Positions 32,170 to 44,499 of a stretch of DNA of 64,000 nt are shown here, in pieces. The position numbers and the translations under genes are program-made. Source of the DNA: Clarireedia homoeocarpa (lineage: Eukaryota > Ascomycota > Leotiomycetes > Helotiales > Rutstroemiaceae); NCBI GenBank assembly GCA_001465935.1, contig LNKV01000042.1, forward strand, positions 124,001-188,000. Reading direction: 5' to 3'. Each line of letters starts with the position of its first letter. Position 1 is the stretch's first letter. The notes under the pieces were generated by a model. That model was not told where the DNA came from. It saw only the letters and a program-made list of their open reading frames with translations, and did no database searches.

Positions 32170-33318
32170 TGAATGGGGAAGTTTCGGATAAAACTATTTT
32201 CGTTGCTGAGTGCATATTCCGATATATGTTCTAAAGAATGTGTGTTTAGAGCAAATCATGAAACTAGAAGCCGTTATAGTGCTACTAAAACTTATGTTAC
32301 TCTTGTGGCCCGTCAAGTGATAATGAGCGGTTGACAGCGAAATGTGGCTCATCTTAATCTGGGGTAGTACATGATTGATCGGATTCCGAAACTGGAGGGT
32401 GGCATAAAAGCCTACTGTCATTCATCGCTCACTGAAAGCATCTTCAAATGTCTGTAGTCAGATATAGCAATCTGCCCAAATTCACTTGCCACTTCCATGA
32501 CCATTCACTCACCACAATATCCTGCCCAACTTATATAATTTCTTTTAACTCAATAAACTTCGAGCAAACAACGACATGCAGTCGCTTGGCAGAGGTGAGA
32601 GCCTCTGCTGAGTGGAGGCAGAGTGTTGTTTCTGGCTTGCCACAGATAACCTGGCTGGCCAGGTTTCTGGGTACATCCACGGTTATTGTGTGTCTTCGGA
32701 TATGCTGGTAATTGTGGATAGTATCTCTTTTGCCATTTTCTTTGCTTTTCGAATCAAGGCATGATGAGTCTTTTGCTTTTTGCTTGTTTGTTGTATTCGC
32801 TTGCTCGCTTGCTCGCTTGTGGGATCGTTGACGAGATGAAGTGAATGGTAAGTAATCTTCTTTTTTGCCGGGGGGGGGGGGGGGGGTGGGGGACTCGAAG
32901 CTCTCTCTTTACTTGTTCCAACACATGCTCGAGGTTCATTGGCGCATGGAACCGGAGAGTTGTGTTGCAATAACTGTATTGGCCATATTGGACAGTCTTT
33001 TTTCGGTCATTCTTCAACATGATCATTCTCTAACAGAATCGATACACCAAGTTAACAGGTGATTTTCAGAGCTTATCATGTTTCAACGCAACAATTTAGA
33101 TGGAGCAGAACACTAGAAATAAGTCATAGAATTTTATCTCGACTTAGTAGTCGTTCAAGACATACAACAACCGCACTACGACCCTTGAGGTTCATGTATT
33201 GTAGAGCAGCGCCCCTATCAATCCAAAACAAACAACGACTTCCCACAAGATGAGCACTCTATCAGATCCTCTCCTGATTCCTCTTCCCCCATCACCTAAC
33301 TCCCACTTCCCCCTCCCT
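32170..33318. other. intergenic with a long poly-G run
   Basis: Between the 229-aa gene (promoter side) and the end of the coiled-coil gene. Short frames on both strands are unsupported. Notable only for the G run listed separately and a CTTGCTCG repeat near 32796-32818. Confidence 0.5.
32870..32892 (+). repeat. poly-G tract
   Basis: Seventeen consecutive G, then T, then five G. This is a strong homopolymer and a candidate for quadruplex formation. Length in the assembly may be unreliable. Confidence 0.9.
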
Positions 33319-33921
33319 CTACTTCTCCTTTCCCCCAAATTTCTCCTCCAACCCCTCAAGCCACTTTCTCCTCCTCTCCAAATCCCCCCTCAAATCCCTC
33401 AACACCCCCCTCAGCGCCTCTTTCCAAAACGCCTCTCTCTTTGCCATATTCATTTCCAACTCCCCCGCTTTCTTCTTCTCCTTCTCCCGCTCCTCTCTCT
33501 CCAACTCTCTTTCCTTTCTACATTTATCCCGCTCTTCCCTATACCTCACCATTTCTTTCCGCGCCTCATTGAGCTTTTCCTCCAGCCTGCTATTTTCGGC
33601 GTGCAGGTTGTCGATGGCTTTATTGTGCGTGGTGGGATAGAGTTTGAGGTTGGGGTGGGCGGTATAGTTCATGGCTGCTGGTGGCGTTGGCTGGGAGTTT
33701 GGTTGCTGAGATGGAGGCCCTGTGGGTGATTGTGATTGCAATTTAGCTGCTTGAGGATGTGGAGTCTGAGGTCTCTGTAGTATAGAGGAAGATGCCTTTT
33801 GTGATAGTGGCAATGATTTAGGCCGTGCGAGAATCTTATCAACGTAGCGACGGCCTGTCTTCTTCTTGTGCTCCTTGGGACGAGATTGAGTATTTCCGCT
33901 GAGAAAATCCCAGAAACCCAT
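33319..33921 (-). CDS. coiled-coil protein, unrecognised
   Basis: 200-aa protein from ATG 33921 (MGFWDFLSGNTQ); the frame extends 15 codons upstream with no better start. A basic N-terminal part (PKEHKKKTGRRYVDKIL) and a Gln/Pro/Ser-rich middle precede a long charged coiled coil over roughly residues 105-190 (NSRLEEKLNEARKEMVRYRE, KERELEREEREKEKKKAG). The opening Met-Gly could permit N-myristoylation, but that is speculation. The Pro-rich frame on the opposite strand is the shadow of this charged region. No function can be assigned. Confidence 0.65.
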   Translation of the reverse strand: MGFWDFLSGNTQSRPKEHKKKTGRRYVDKILARPKSLPLSQKASSSILQRPQTPHPQAAKLQSQSPTGPPSQQPNSQPTPPAAMNYTAHPNLKLYPTTHNKAIDNLHAENSRLEEKLNEARKEMVRYREERDKCRKERELEREEREKEKKKAGELEMNMAKREAFWKEALRGVLRDLRGDLERRRKWLEGLEEKFGGKEK

Positions 33922-34580
33922 GTATTTATTGAGATTTGAGACGTTGCGTGAGAATGGGTTGATCAATTGGCTGTGGAGAGGCTTGGGCTAAAGGATCTTA
34001 CGCGGTATTTATACTCATACATCTATGTGATAGAGTTAATTTACGGAATGAGATTCCACGTACGATCTTGTGTATGTGTCTATTGATGATCTCCTGGAGT
34101 CAGAGTATTGCGGACATTACACAACTAGCTGCGGTGGTGATCATAAAATGTAATCTCCCGATTCTTATTTCCAGTACATGTCTACATGCGTTTCAATTAT
34201 TAGAGTCATATCCATTACAACCAGCAAACGCATAGCTGCGTTATGCATGAGCAAATTATATATCCGCTACGATGACCTCAAGTTTACATGAAGTCATTGT
34301 TTGCTCAAAGTCATGATTGCATGTAACTTCTGTTTGCTCAACTGTAAGACTCCGTCGATGATATGTATTAGTATGCGAAAGCTATCTGTTCATGCCATGC
34401 GCTGGAATTTAGCCACAAACACCCAAAATGGTAGTTACTTTGACACCATATGCCTGAAACTAACAAGTATTTCATCCTGAACACCAAAGCAATGCAATGC
34501 TGACGAAATTTCCTAGCCGATAAACTCCTAGCCGATAAACTCCTAAACATCAACTCCTGTGGTATATCCTATAAATTCTT
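33922..34580. other. intergenic, nothing recognised
   Basis: AT-rich spacer. A 14-bp direct repeat (AGCCGATAAACTCCT) occurs twice at about 34516-34544. No supported gene. Confidence 0.5.
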
Positions 34581-35330
34581 TTATAAGTCAATTATCTCCT
34601 CCATTTGTGTTGCAACTTCCTTCTTGATCTTCGTCTGTACCACCACTGTCGGTAGTGACCACCCAACGTACTCCTTCTCCATCCCTCTCGAAATTTCTTT
34701 CAATATTCCTTCTTCCCGTATAAAGCTTTGCTTGAACTCCACCCACATCCTTAGAACCTCCTCGGGCGACATTTTCGGTTCCACAAGCTCGAACTCTTCA
34801 TCCAAGCCACATGGTCTTGCTTCCTCTTTGACTATCAGTCTGACTAAGTCAAGATTGGGAAAAGAGCGTAGTAGTGTAGCTTTGTTGTATGGTTCCCAAG
34901 GTCTCTTGACTTCCACATCCACATGATCGATGGCCAGCGTTTTCACTTCATCCAAAAGTTCTGGTAGTTGAAGGAAGGAGCGGAAGTCGCGAAGAGTTTC
35001 ATCGTAGCCCATTGCTCGGTGCCGAGGAAGGTAAAGAGTGTCGAGGTAAGGATTGAAATATATCCTCGATTGTGACTTTTTTGTAGCAAAGCAGAGGTTG
35101 TAAATCCGCAAGGCTTCTATTCGTGATTCATGATTTGTGTGGAGGATTGCTGGGAGTCGAGATTTGGAAAGACATCGATCGAGGGATGGATCGTATCGAA
35201 CTTCGACAACTCGAGAGGTGCAGGCATATCTCCATATCAGGATGCGCAGTTCGGGTAGAAGTGTGGGAAAGAGATGGAAGCTCATCAATCGTTCGGACGC
35301 AGTAGTTGGTATATTCATCAAACGCTCCAT
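34581..35330 (-). CDS. 2EXR domain protein
   Basis: 249-aa single-exon protein with the fungal 2EXR domain at residues about 17-120. Seen: FHLFPTLLPELRILIWRYA, VVEVRYDP, ILHTNHESRIEALRIYNL, RIYFNPYLDTLYLPR. This family is widely expanded in plant-associated ascomycetes and its function is unknown. The remainder (LLRSFPNLDLVRLIVKEEA and an acidic helical tail) is typical. Start ATG is the first in frame; a second Met at residue 5 is possible. Confidence 0.85.
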   Translation of the reverse strand: MERLMNIPTTASERLMSFHLFPTLLPELRILIWRYACTSRVVEVRYDPSLDRCLSKSRLPAILHTNHESRIEALRIYNLCFATKKSQSRIYFNPYLDTLYLPRHRAMGYDETLRDFRSFLQLPELLDEVKTLAIDHVDVEVKRPWEPYNKATLLRSFPNLDLVRLIVKEEARPCGLDEEFELVEPKMSPEEVLRMWVEFKQSFIREEGILKEISRGMEKEYVGWSLPTVVVQTKIKKEVATQMEEIIDL

Positions 35331-36446
35331 CTTGAAACGCGAGTAAATATTATAAGAAATGAGAATGAATGCGACAGCGAGAGGAGCTATGAAGGAAAGG
35401 TTCTGAGTTGGATGTACAGAAATTGAAAGGTGAGTATTAGGCAGTCCTATAGGAAATCCGAGTCGCTAGAAAGAAAGAACGATAGATAATTAATTCAGCC
35501 TTCTTCCGGAAGTGAAATGCAAATCTGTTCTGTTTAGTTCCAGCCCGATACGCCGACCAATGCGAATACAATGTTGAATGCCCGACAGGCAGATCGAATT
35601 CCTATATATATGTGTGTGTGACACCATGTGCTGGAATTCCGTAAATGGAAGCTCGACGCAAATGAAATATGGATTGTGAGCTGACATCAATCCAGACTGG
35701 ACGGCTATACCAACGATGGCCCAAGCAACGACTTGTTGTCTGCCGGTAAGAGGCTATATCCTGGCATACGTCGTTGCCAAGACGAGAAACATGGCTCCTC
35801 CCGAGGCTTCAGATAACTTTCTGACGACCATTTTAGCCGCAGGAGGAGTTCCCAATGCAGTAATAATGGAGGTGGTGTATGTGATGAAGGTTTGAAGTGT
35901 CAAGATTCGAGTAACGTTGTGGGAGCAAACCCCTGTTGGGCAGGAGAAAGTGGTCTGATTGTGGTGGATAAGTATCGGTGACGAGTAAGAACAGGAAGCA
36001 AAAGGAACGAAAAGAAGCAGGGAAAAAAGCTGCTAAAGCTGACCGAATGGGGTGATTTCAATAAGGAGAAGAGCAATTGGAGGCAATTTAGGAGAGCTTA
36101 GGAAAATCTAGGAACATCTAGGAATACGAGGTCCAGAGATATTTTACCACGAGTGGGAGCATGTTCTTAACATGAGGTATATTATCGACATCGTTTCATC
36201 GTTTGGCTACGAAGCATGAAGCGTGTTATCAAGTGAGACAGACCTTCTGGTCGCGTCGGCACGGAAAATAGTGTGTGCCGGCTCATGCACACCACCCGAG
36301 CCATAGTGCCATCCCACTGTTACCTTACAACTACCCCACCACCCAGTCCTTCTAGAATCTTTCCTCATTTCGCTCGATGCAAAACTATACGGAGCCCACG
36401 TAAAGATACCAACTCTGCATGAGATCCCCTCGAACTCCATTCCCCC
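35331..36446. other. intergenic, nothing recognised
   Basis: Divergent spacer between the 2EXR gene and the tRNA-ribosyltransferase gene. A run of AGGA/TAGGAA words at 36070-36125 is the only local pattern. Confidence 0.5.
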
Positions 36447-37798
36447 ATGGCGTCGATAACTCCCATGCCGTCGGCCTTGACCTTTGATCTCGTCGCTCGT
36501 TGTTCTGTAAGCTCTTGTACTTAATCTTGTCCTCCCATCAACGCGGCCGACCCTCTAATCCTCGCGAAATTGCTAGACTACGAAGGCGAGAGCTGCTACA
36601 CTTACTTTACCGCATGGCCCCGTACAACTTCCTTTGTTTATGCCCGTAGCGACGCAAGCATCACTCAAGGGTCTTACTCCACAACAATTGGAGGAAACGG
36701 GTTGCCGGTTATGCCTGAATAATACCTATCATCTCGGGTTGAAACCTGGACAGGAAGTTTTAGCAAAAGTCGGGGGGGCACACAAGCTACAAGGATGGAA
36801 TCACAATATATTGACAGATAGTGGAGGGTAATGTTGTCAGCGCATGAATCAGCCAATCTTCCACATTCTGACATGGACTTGCTAGTTTTCAGATGGTTAG
36901 TCTGTTAAAGTTGGCGAATATTACTGAAGAAGGTGTACGGTTCTTAAGCCCGCATGATGGCTCTCCTATGTTGCTCACCCCCGAGCATTCGATTGCTCTC
37001 CAAAATACCATAGGAAGTGACATTATCATGCAACTCGACGATGTACTTGTCACCACGTCCCCCGATGCGAAACGAATGCGAGAAGCCATGGAGAGAAGCG
37101 TGCGGTGGTTGGACCGCTGCATTGCTGCACATGCGAATCCGACCACACAAAATCTATTCTGCATTATACAAGGTGGGCTGGATCTGAATATGCGACGGGA
37201 GTGTTGTGAACAGATGATAGCAAGGGGAACTCCGGGGATCGCTATAGGTGGATTGAGTGGTGGTGAAGCCAAGGCAGATTACTGCCGTGTTGTTGATACA
37301 TGCACTGGTCTCCTGCCAGAGTTGAAGCCAAGGTATGTGATGGGGATCGGATATCCAGAAGACCTGATGGTCAGCGTTGCGCTTGGCGCAGACATGTTTG
37401 ACTGTGTCTGGCCCACAAGAACAGCACGGTTTGGTAACGCAATTACAAAGTACGGCGTTCTGAACTTGCGGCATGCATCATATGCCAATGATTTTGGACC
37501 TGTGGAAGAGGGATGTGGATGCGTTTGTTGCCGTACAGGTGAAGGCGGTCTGGGCATTACGAGAGCATTTGTTCACCATGTGGCTGCCAAAGAAACAGTC
37601 GGGGCCCATTTACTCACCATGCATAATGTTTGGTATCAATTGGCCCTTATGAGAAGCGCCAGAGATGCCATCATTGAAGATAGATTTCCAACCTTCTTAA
37701 AGAAGTTCTTTGCAGATCTCCATGGTGGTGACAAGTCAAAGTATCCGGATTGGGCAGTTGAATCGTTAAAGACCGTTGGCGTTGATCTGTTGGAATGA
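36447..37798 (+). CDS. queuine tRNA-ribosyltransferase catalytic subunit
   Basis: 407-aa TGT enzyme that exchanges guanine for queuine at the wobble position of GUN-anticodon tRNAs. Three exons: 36447-36506, 36577-36827 and 36886-37798. Introns of 70 and 58 nt (GTAAGC...TGCTAG and GTAATG...TTGCTAG) keep frame. Seen: FMPVATQASLKGLTP, NNTYHLGLKPG, nucleophile-region DSGGFQMVSL, SGGEAKADY, DMFDCVWPTRTARFG and the zinc site with CGCVCC then HHV and HNV. Fungi cannot make queuine, so the enzyme depends on salvage from bacteria or food. Zinc and catalytic residues look intact. Confidence 0.95.
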
Positions 37799-38365
37799 GC
37801 ATATAAACATATAGATCATATATAAATTTAAAGAAAGGTAGATACCCCTTTAGAAGTCTCAAGAATCAACTCACGTATCGGCACTTACTTATTACTCATG
37901 CTGCGCGAAGCATTGCAAAGAAAGGGGGTTTATCCCTACTACGCGATAGTGATTTGAAACAGCGTAAAGTAGTGAAAACAAGAGGGGTAGACGACAACTT
38001 GGCTAGAACAAGAACATTCGAGACCTACGATACAAGAAACTGATCAACACAAGTTTGTTCGCAAACACGCAGATACGCATCTAAATTTGTATATCACAAA
38101 GCTTACAGTTTGAGCCTCAAAAAGACGTTCTGACGCAACACCAGGTTCGCGATCTTAGTTCAACAGGGGTTCGCCATCCATCCCTACAACGCGCGTTGGA
38201 TCGTATGCACCTTCCATCGTCATAGCTTCGGTATCTCAAAATTTCGGGAAACATCACCATCAAAGGGGAGTCGAGGAAAGTGACGACAATCAAGTGAAGG
38301 TTGGGCTTTTCAGCTCAGACGAACTTCATCTTACTGAATTCCCCTTCGCTCATTGTTTATTTACT
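37799..38365. other. intergenic and probable 5' leader of the deacetylase gene
   Basis: 567 bp between two same-strand genes. The deacetylase frame stays open upstream to 38294 but without an ATG, which fits 5' leader sequence. Confidence 0.5.
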
Positions 38366-41300
38366 ATGTCGCAGTCATCTCAAAACACCGGCGAAAATGC
38401 CACCGATTCACCCGCGCCTGTACCTCCATCAACAGATGGCAACGACATACCATTGTCGAAGTCTTTGAAACAGCTTTCAATTAACGCTTCTCGAACGGCA
38501 GTTCCATCTTCGCCGCGATCTGCTTCTCCTGGAAAGTCACACGGTCAACATAACCTGTCTCCGTCATCTGCAAGAGGTCCAGTACCCCCGAGCCCCTTGT
38601 ACAGAAGTCCAAGTACTATGAGTATTGATCGCCGCTCCTCCACCCCAGGTTTATTAAGAAAATCATCATTGAATCATCTCACTGGTGGAGGACCAACGCT
38701 AAATAAATCAACGACAATTCGCAGGGCGTCTTCACAATACCCAGCTAGATCGCCGTCCGTAATGAGTACCAAATCGCATCTTGCAGAGACGGAGAATGTG
38801 CGCGAGCCATCCCCGCGACACACAGCGGCCTCAATCGCAAGTGCGCATTTCCAATCCGAAATAAATCTACAAAATAGCAACGATGGTTCAAGGACAGCCG
38901 ACACTATTGTCATTCTTCACGATTCATGTTATGGCCATCGCTACTCTCGCCCTAAGACCTCGAGAAATTCCTTAAATACTATAGTTGAGCGGCCTGAGAG
39001 AATTCATGCTAGCATACTTGGATTGTCAGTGGCTTATGTCCGTTTAGGCGAACGTCACTCAGAAGGCCGATATCCTCTTTACCCTGGCATGGACGCTTCT
39101 ACAATTCCCAGCACACCCTTCAATATACGCAAAACTACCCGCCGAATGGCTCTCTCATCACAAGCGGTCACAAATGTACATGGAGTAAAGTGGATGGAGG
39201 AATTGAAAATTATGTGCGACAATGCAGAGGCGAAGCTAACATTGAATGGAAAAGAGCTGATTAGGCCGGAGATGAATAGGGGGCCAGGCGAAGGGACACC
39301 TGCCAAGTTTCATGAAGGGGATCTCTACTTGTGTGCGGAATCATTGGAGGCCATGGAAGGTGCTCTTGGTGCCGTCTGTGAGGGAGTAGATGCAGTCTTT
39401 GAAGGATCAATGAACGGGCGGGGACCACGCCGGACTTTTGTTGCGATAAGACCTCCAGGTCATCATTGCTCTACATCTTATCCTTCAGGGTTTTGTTGGC
39501 TGAACAATGTTCATGTTGGAATATCGCATGCCGCGCTCACTCATGGATTGACTCATGCAGCTATCATTGATTTTGATCTTCACCATGGAGACGGATCTCA
39601 AGCAATTACATGGGAGCACAATGCTCGTGCCAACGGTCTAGCCAAAAATGCGCAACCGTGGAAGAAGACGTCTATTGGATATTTCAGTCTCCATGACATT
39701 AATTCTTATCCTTGCGAGATGGGTGACGAAGAAAAGGTGAAGAATGCCAGTCTGTGTATTGAGAATGCACATGGTCAGAATATTTGGAATGTCCACTTGC
39801 AACCCTGGAAAGACGAGGCAGAGTTCTGGGAATTGTACGAAACAAGATACTCTGTTCTTCTTGAGAAAACTCGCAATTTCTTACGAACGCAAACTGACCG
39901 TTTCCACTCGTCACCAAACTCGCCTAAGCCAAAAGCTGCCATTTTTCTTTCTGCTGGTTTTGATGCGAGTGAATGGGAAAGCTCGGGCATGCAGCGCCAT
40001 AAGGTTAACGTTCCTACGGAGTTTTATGCTCGCCTAACACGGGATGTTGTCAAACTTGCAGCCGAGGAAGGCACAGGGGTTGACGGAAGGATCATTAGTG
40101 TTCTTGAAGGTGGTTATAGTGATAGGGCCTTGTGCACTGGAGTTTTGAGTCACCTTAGTGGGCTTGCAGGGAGTGATCCTATTGATATCAAGTCAGAGAA
40201 TTCACAGTCGGGCCTTAACTTTGAAATGGGTCTTGGGATTGGCGGGATAAACGGATCACACGACATCGGCCCTCCCTCTCCTTATGGTGTGCAACCATAT
40301 GATCCGCTCTGGTGGTCCATTGGTCGATTAGAGCAGCTTGACGCCGCTATGAATACTACTGAACCTCAAGAACCAACAAAACCTTCGAAAGATACGCCAG
40401 CACATAATTTCTCCTCTCCTACGCAATCTTTCATCGCTAAAGTTGCAAATACACCAAAAGCACAACGTAGCGTATCCACCATGTCGTTCAGAACCGGAGT
40501 ATCACCCAGAGCTTCGATTACTCGGTCACCCACTCCGCCTCCACCTGATGTTCACTGGACTGTTGCTGCTCACGAGTTAAGCAAATTGCTCATTCCAACT
40601 GATCGGCAAACTAAGAGCTGTCAGTGGGAGGATTTGGCGGCAGAAGCTACACGAGCTAGAAAGGATCGTCAATCAGTTTTAGGTCAGTCCGACGTGGTTC
40701 AACAACCAGCACCTGTCGAATCTACAAACAGTAGAATGGCTCTCCGAACGCGGAAGTCAGCAAAGGTAATGCAAGTTGAAAAGGATGACAGTAGAAAGCC
40801 TGCTGTGAAGTCAAGCCGTCGAAAGACTGTTGCTGGTGCTGCCGCTCTATCGAATGATATAGTGAGAATACTCTCTATTTTCATTATAATCATGCTAACA
40901 GAAAATAGGTCCCTACACATCCGACAAATCCTGGATCATTTCCTGAGCCAGGTTATGCTCAACAAACCCAACAGTCCGCTAGACGGCTCAGTACATCATC
41001 AACAACAGGCTCTGTTATTTCGGAGTCTGTATCATCTCACAGGAGTCCCCCAGTGACTCAAAGCAGAGTTCCGTCGTTTTCGCAAAGACCAGGTAGTTCT
41101 ATAAGCGTACGTCCGGGGTCTTCTATGAGCTCTCGCGGACCAGCCGTACCATCAATAGTCGTCAAGAAAACGAGAGCTCCAGCCCAGCCTCAAAATGATG
41201 CCACGAAACCATCACGAGCTCGAAAGAAGGGTCCAAGCAACGGCCTCAACGAGCCGCCTCAGGGCGTTACTGCTGTTGCTACTGATTCAGCTCCGCCCAC

Positions 41301-42003
41301 TGCAGTAGCCAGTAAAGCAACGTCCGATATCGATAACCTTACATCTGGGATGAGGAAAATCAAAATAAATCTGATCACTAAAGCTCAGAGGGAGGCTAAA
41401 GAACAAGAGAAACTCCAGGCATTAGCGAAGCAGCATGAAGCTGAAGTTACCAAATCCGTAAATCACTCGAACGAACAAGAAATTATTGCCAGCAATACTG
41501 AGGCGGTACCGGTGGGTGTACCTACCAACTCTTCAACTTCTACACCTGTCAGAAATATCTCACCCATTTCACCAACCAATCAGTCGAGTCTTCCTGCACA
41601 TTTACCTCTTCATGTGCAAGAAGCTGAACAAATACCCTTACCAGCCAGCTCTCCAGTTGGACCGTCTACAGAGAACTTCGAGTCAGGTAATCATTCAGAC
41701 CAATCATCAGAATACAATGTGGACAAATTTGTCCCATTCCAGCGGCAGGGTCCACCGCCCACCATGATTGCTCAAAACGAGCCACTTCGGTGGCTTCCTC
41801 CAAATACCGATACGATATCTCCCATGAAGCGATCCGACCTTCCTGTCTTCACATCTACCTCGACCATACCATTCAACGTCAAGCCGAATCCTAGCCAGAA
41901 CAGAGATGCACCACATCCATCTACATCAGAAAACTCACAGACTCCTGGGCCTTCGCAACTAGGACCTTCAATCTGGGATGTTCCGGTCACTCCTCAAAAG
42001 TGA
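38366..42003 (+). CDS. HOS3: Hos3-like class II histone deacetylase
   Basis: 1196-aa protein in two exons, 38366-40861 and 40909-42003, with a 47-nt intron (GTGAGA...AAAATAG, CTAAC branch). Without splicing it would look like two overlapping genes. A Ser/Pro-rich N-terminus (residues 1-180) precedes the deacetylase domain: ILHDSCYGH, RPERIHASILG, RPPGHHCSTSYPSGFCWLNN with His366/His367, DFDLHHGDGSQ (Asp402, Asp404, His406 as metal and charge-relay residues), FLSAGFDASEWE and VLEGGYSD. The second half is long, disordered, rich in Ser/Pro/Thr, with basic clusters and a helical segment (TKAQREAKEQEKLQALAKQ). Hos3 acts in nuclear and bud-neck/septum control in yeast; that role here is inferred. 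Confidence 0.92.
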
Positions 42004-42576
42004 TGTATGGATGGTTCTGGATTTATTTTGTATTCGTATGGTTTTGACTTGAGGTAGTGATCGTACCGGTACCCGGCACTGACCTCACAAACTTATACTT
42101 TCTCTTTGTTTACGATACCCTTTCCTCGAGGACGAGCTTCATTTTAGGAGGGAATTAATATTGAGATATATGTACTTATAGTAGCAATACCAACTCGCCA
42201 GTCGAGTACTTAATCATAATATTAGTCGAAGGAGAGGACGAGTACTATAGAAATTAATTTGTTATTTCGGTGATTGAGATGATTGAACTACGCCCATTTT
42301 CAGTTTCAATGTGCAGTTATTATCCCGTATTTTGTACCCACGAATTTAGAATGTTATCTGTGACCTAGGTGCGGTGCGCATAGAATTCGGGGTAAGTCAT
42401 GTGACTGTTCAATTGAGCATAAGTTGTGGCTAACACTACTTTAGACTAGTGTCCAACAAGCGAGCATACTGAACTTTTCCCACACAACGATATTTGGGGA
42501 ATTGGGATTATAATCTCTCGACAACGACAAACTTTCGACCAGCACCACCGCCAACAACAAATCCCAAACCGCAATC
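42004..42576. promoter_or_regulatory. promoter region of the eS17 gene
   Basis: 573 bp upstream of a ribosomal protein gene, also the 3' end of the deacetylase gene. Contains a pyrimidine/AC-rich leader just before the ATG (ACCACCGCCAACAACAAATC). No defined ribosomal-protein promoter box was identified. Confidence 0.4.
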
Positions 42577-43133
42577 ATGGGTCGCGTTCGTACCAAGACA
42601 GTTAAGAAGTCCGCCAAGGTCATTATCGAGAGATACTACCCAAAGTTGACCCTTGACTTTGAGACCAACAAGAGAATTTGCGATGAAATCGCAATCATTG
42701 CCTCGAAGCGTCTCCGCAACAAGGTATTTTGACTTCAATTGGAAGGCTGGAAGTACACATCTGATAACCGGAGAATAGATTGCTGGTTACACCACCCATT
42801 TGATGAAGCGTATTCAACGTGGTCCTGTCCGTGGTATCTCCTTCAAGCTTCAAGAAGAGGAGAGAGAGAGAAAGGATCAATATGTCCCAGAAGTCTCGGC
42901 TCTCGACGTTTCCAGCTCCGAGACCGGACAACTCGATGTCGATGTCGAGACAAAGGATCTCCTCAAGAGCCTTGGTGTATGTTTTTTTCCCAACTATCAG
43001 GGTGAATATTTGCAGTCTGACATGATTATCACAGTTCGATTCTATCCCAGTCAACGTTATCGCTGTCTCACAAGCCCAGACCACCGAGCGTGGCCCAAGA
43101 CGATTCGGCGACAGACCCCCTCGCAGAGATTAA
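42577..43133 (+). CDS. RPS17: 40S ribosomal protein eS17
   Basis: 147-aa small-subunit protein in three exons: 42577-42723, 42779-42975+1 (ends 42976) and 43035-43133. Introns of 55 and 58 nt (GTATTT...GAATAG, GTATGT...TCACAG) sit at codon boundaries. Seen: MGRVRTKTVKKSAKVIIERY, NKRICDEIAIIASKRLRNK, IAGYTTHLMKRIQRGPVRGI, SFKLQEEERERKDQYVPE and an Arg-rich tail (RRFGDRPPRRD). Fully typical for the family, with well-preferred codons (AAG, GTC, ATC, CTC), as expected for high expression. Convergent with the RTR1 homolog. Confidence 0.97.
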
Positions 43134-43602
43134 ATCAATTATTTTACTTAGGGTTTGGGAATTATGGATGGGGACACATGGATCAGATGACTACTCGGCG
43201 TATTACAGGCAGGAAGTGCATACTAGATCAATGTGAGAAAAAATATCCCACCAAGGTGTCGCCGATTCTCTTTCGGGAGATGACGCTTGATTGCCATTTT
43301 CCTTCCCCGCTATTGAATGTGATTTTGAAGCCCCTAACTGCGCGAATGGCGAGCCTCAAGTAAATCTGTGACTTTACTTTTAGCTTTGGCATATTTGCCT
43401 GGTCTCAGCACGCATATAGCCGAAGCATCATTATAAAATGGGACGAGCCCGCCCCATGATATCGCTCTGTGCCATCGTGGTCTATTTTGCAGGATAGTGC
43501 TCGCCTTGTGAAGATCTCTACCTGGCATCCAATTTCATGGCATGCCAGTGGGGGGTATCGTTACTCATAACCTAACTCCGAATAGATCCAAATAAAATAT
43601 AA
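43134..43602. other. intergenic between convergent genes
   Basis: Terminator region for the eS17 gene and the RTR1 homolog. An open frame continues past the eS17 stop in another phase but has no motif. Confidence 0.5.
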
Positions 43603-44499
43603 TCACATTTTCCAATCTGTATCCATTTCCGTGTCATCGTCCTCCCCAAACAATTGACTTGAATCGAATGTTGATGTATGACCTTCCAGGTTCAGGTGCA
43701 GAGTATCCATTCTGTCGGAGAGTTCATTTGGCTCCAAAGTCGGAGGCTTGACATTGGCTGTTCGAACGTCTTTCTCTTGGATAGTGAAATTCGCAACGTT
43801 TTTCCCGGACCCTTGACTGCTTTCCCCTCTTTCCAAAGCTAAATTGGAAGCTTCCCGCTCCCTATTTTGAGCTTCCTGCCTATTCAGATCCAAATTACCA
43901 ATTCCATCCATAACCATATCCTCATCTGACTTTGGTTCATCCAGTAAATCAATGTTGGGTACCGCGGTAGACGCGCCTCTTTCCCAGGCGGGAGTTTCGC
44001 TCAACTGTACCCTCACGTACAATGCCCTCCTAGCACAAGCTTCTGAGCACCATTTCTCCACATCCTCTCTCTTCGCAATTCGAAAATCTTTCGCTTTCCC
44101 TCCCACTCCTATCAGCCTCCATTGTCCTCCTTTGCCATCGCATGGTTTGGGATTTGAGCATAATGTATATCCGCATCGATTGTCCAAGTTTCTTTCTAAT
44201 ATTAAAGCGTCATAATCGCTGGGCTGAAAAGGACGCAGCATTTCTTTGAACGATCTTGCATCGACGGGCGAGGGATTCGAAGCATCGTAAGTTATGGCGG
44301 GGGAGGATTTAGCCAGCGGGTAGTCGATCAGCGCTTCGGTGGAGAAGAGGATCTCGAGTTCGATGTCTTTGCGCTCTTGGAGTAGCCGCGCGTGGTATAA
44401 AGCGATTTCGCGGTTGCGGTCAGCCTGGGAACCGGTGGCGGAGGGGTAGGATGTGGATTTCTTGAGGATGGATTTCGGCGGTCTTTGGGGGGTAGACAT
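43603..44499 (-). CDS. RTR1: RNA polymerase II CTD phosphatase Rtr1/RPAP2
   Basis: 298-aa protein from ATG 44499 (MSTPQRPPKSILKK); an upstream in-frame ATG at 44571 would add 24 residues. The Rtr1 zinc domain is clear: ERNLDNRCGYTLCSNP, then EKWCSEACARRALYVRVQL-SETPAWER, giving the Cys set of the family. This class removes Ser5 phosphate from the polymerase II C-terminal domain and helps import the polymerase. The C-terminal third is acidic and low in complexity, ending in DDDTEMDTDWKM. No intron needed. Confidence 0.92.
   Translation of the reverse strand: MSTPQRPPKSILKKSTSYPSATGSQADRNREIALYHARLLQERKDIELEILFSTEALIDYPLAKSSPAITYDASNPSPVDARSFKEMLRPFQPSDYDALILERNLDNRCGYTLCSNPKPCDGKGGQWRLIGVGGKAKDFRIAKREDVEKWCSEACARRALYVRVQLSETPAWERGASTAVPNIDLLDEPKSDEDMVMDGIGNLDLNRQEAQNREREASNLALERGESSQGSGKNVANFTIQEKDVRTANVKPPTLEPNELSDRMDTLHLNLEGHTSTFDSSQLFGEDDDTEMDTDWKM

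Noticed and set aside
33250..33729. Pro/Leu-rich frame on plus strand
   Set aside because: It is the complement of the Glu/Lys/Arg-rich coiled coil on the minus strand.
35700..36130. Possible transposon remnant in the spacer
   Set aside because: No terminal repeats, target-site duplication or transposase-like motif could be found by eye.
41053..42003. Separate 316-aa gene downstream of the deacetylase
   Set aside because: A 47-nt intron at 40862-40908 with good signals joins it in frame to the deacetylase; its first ATG is internal.
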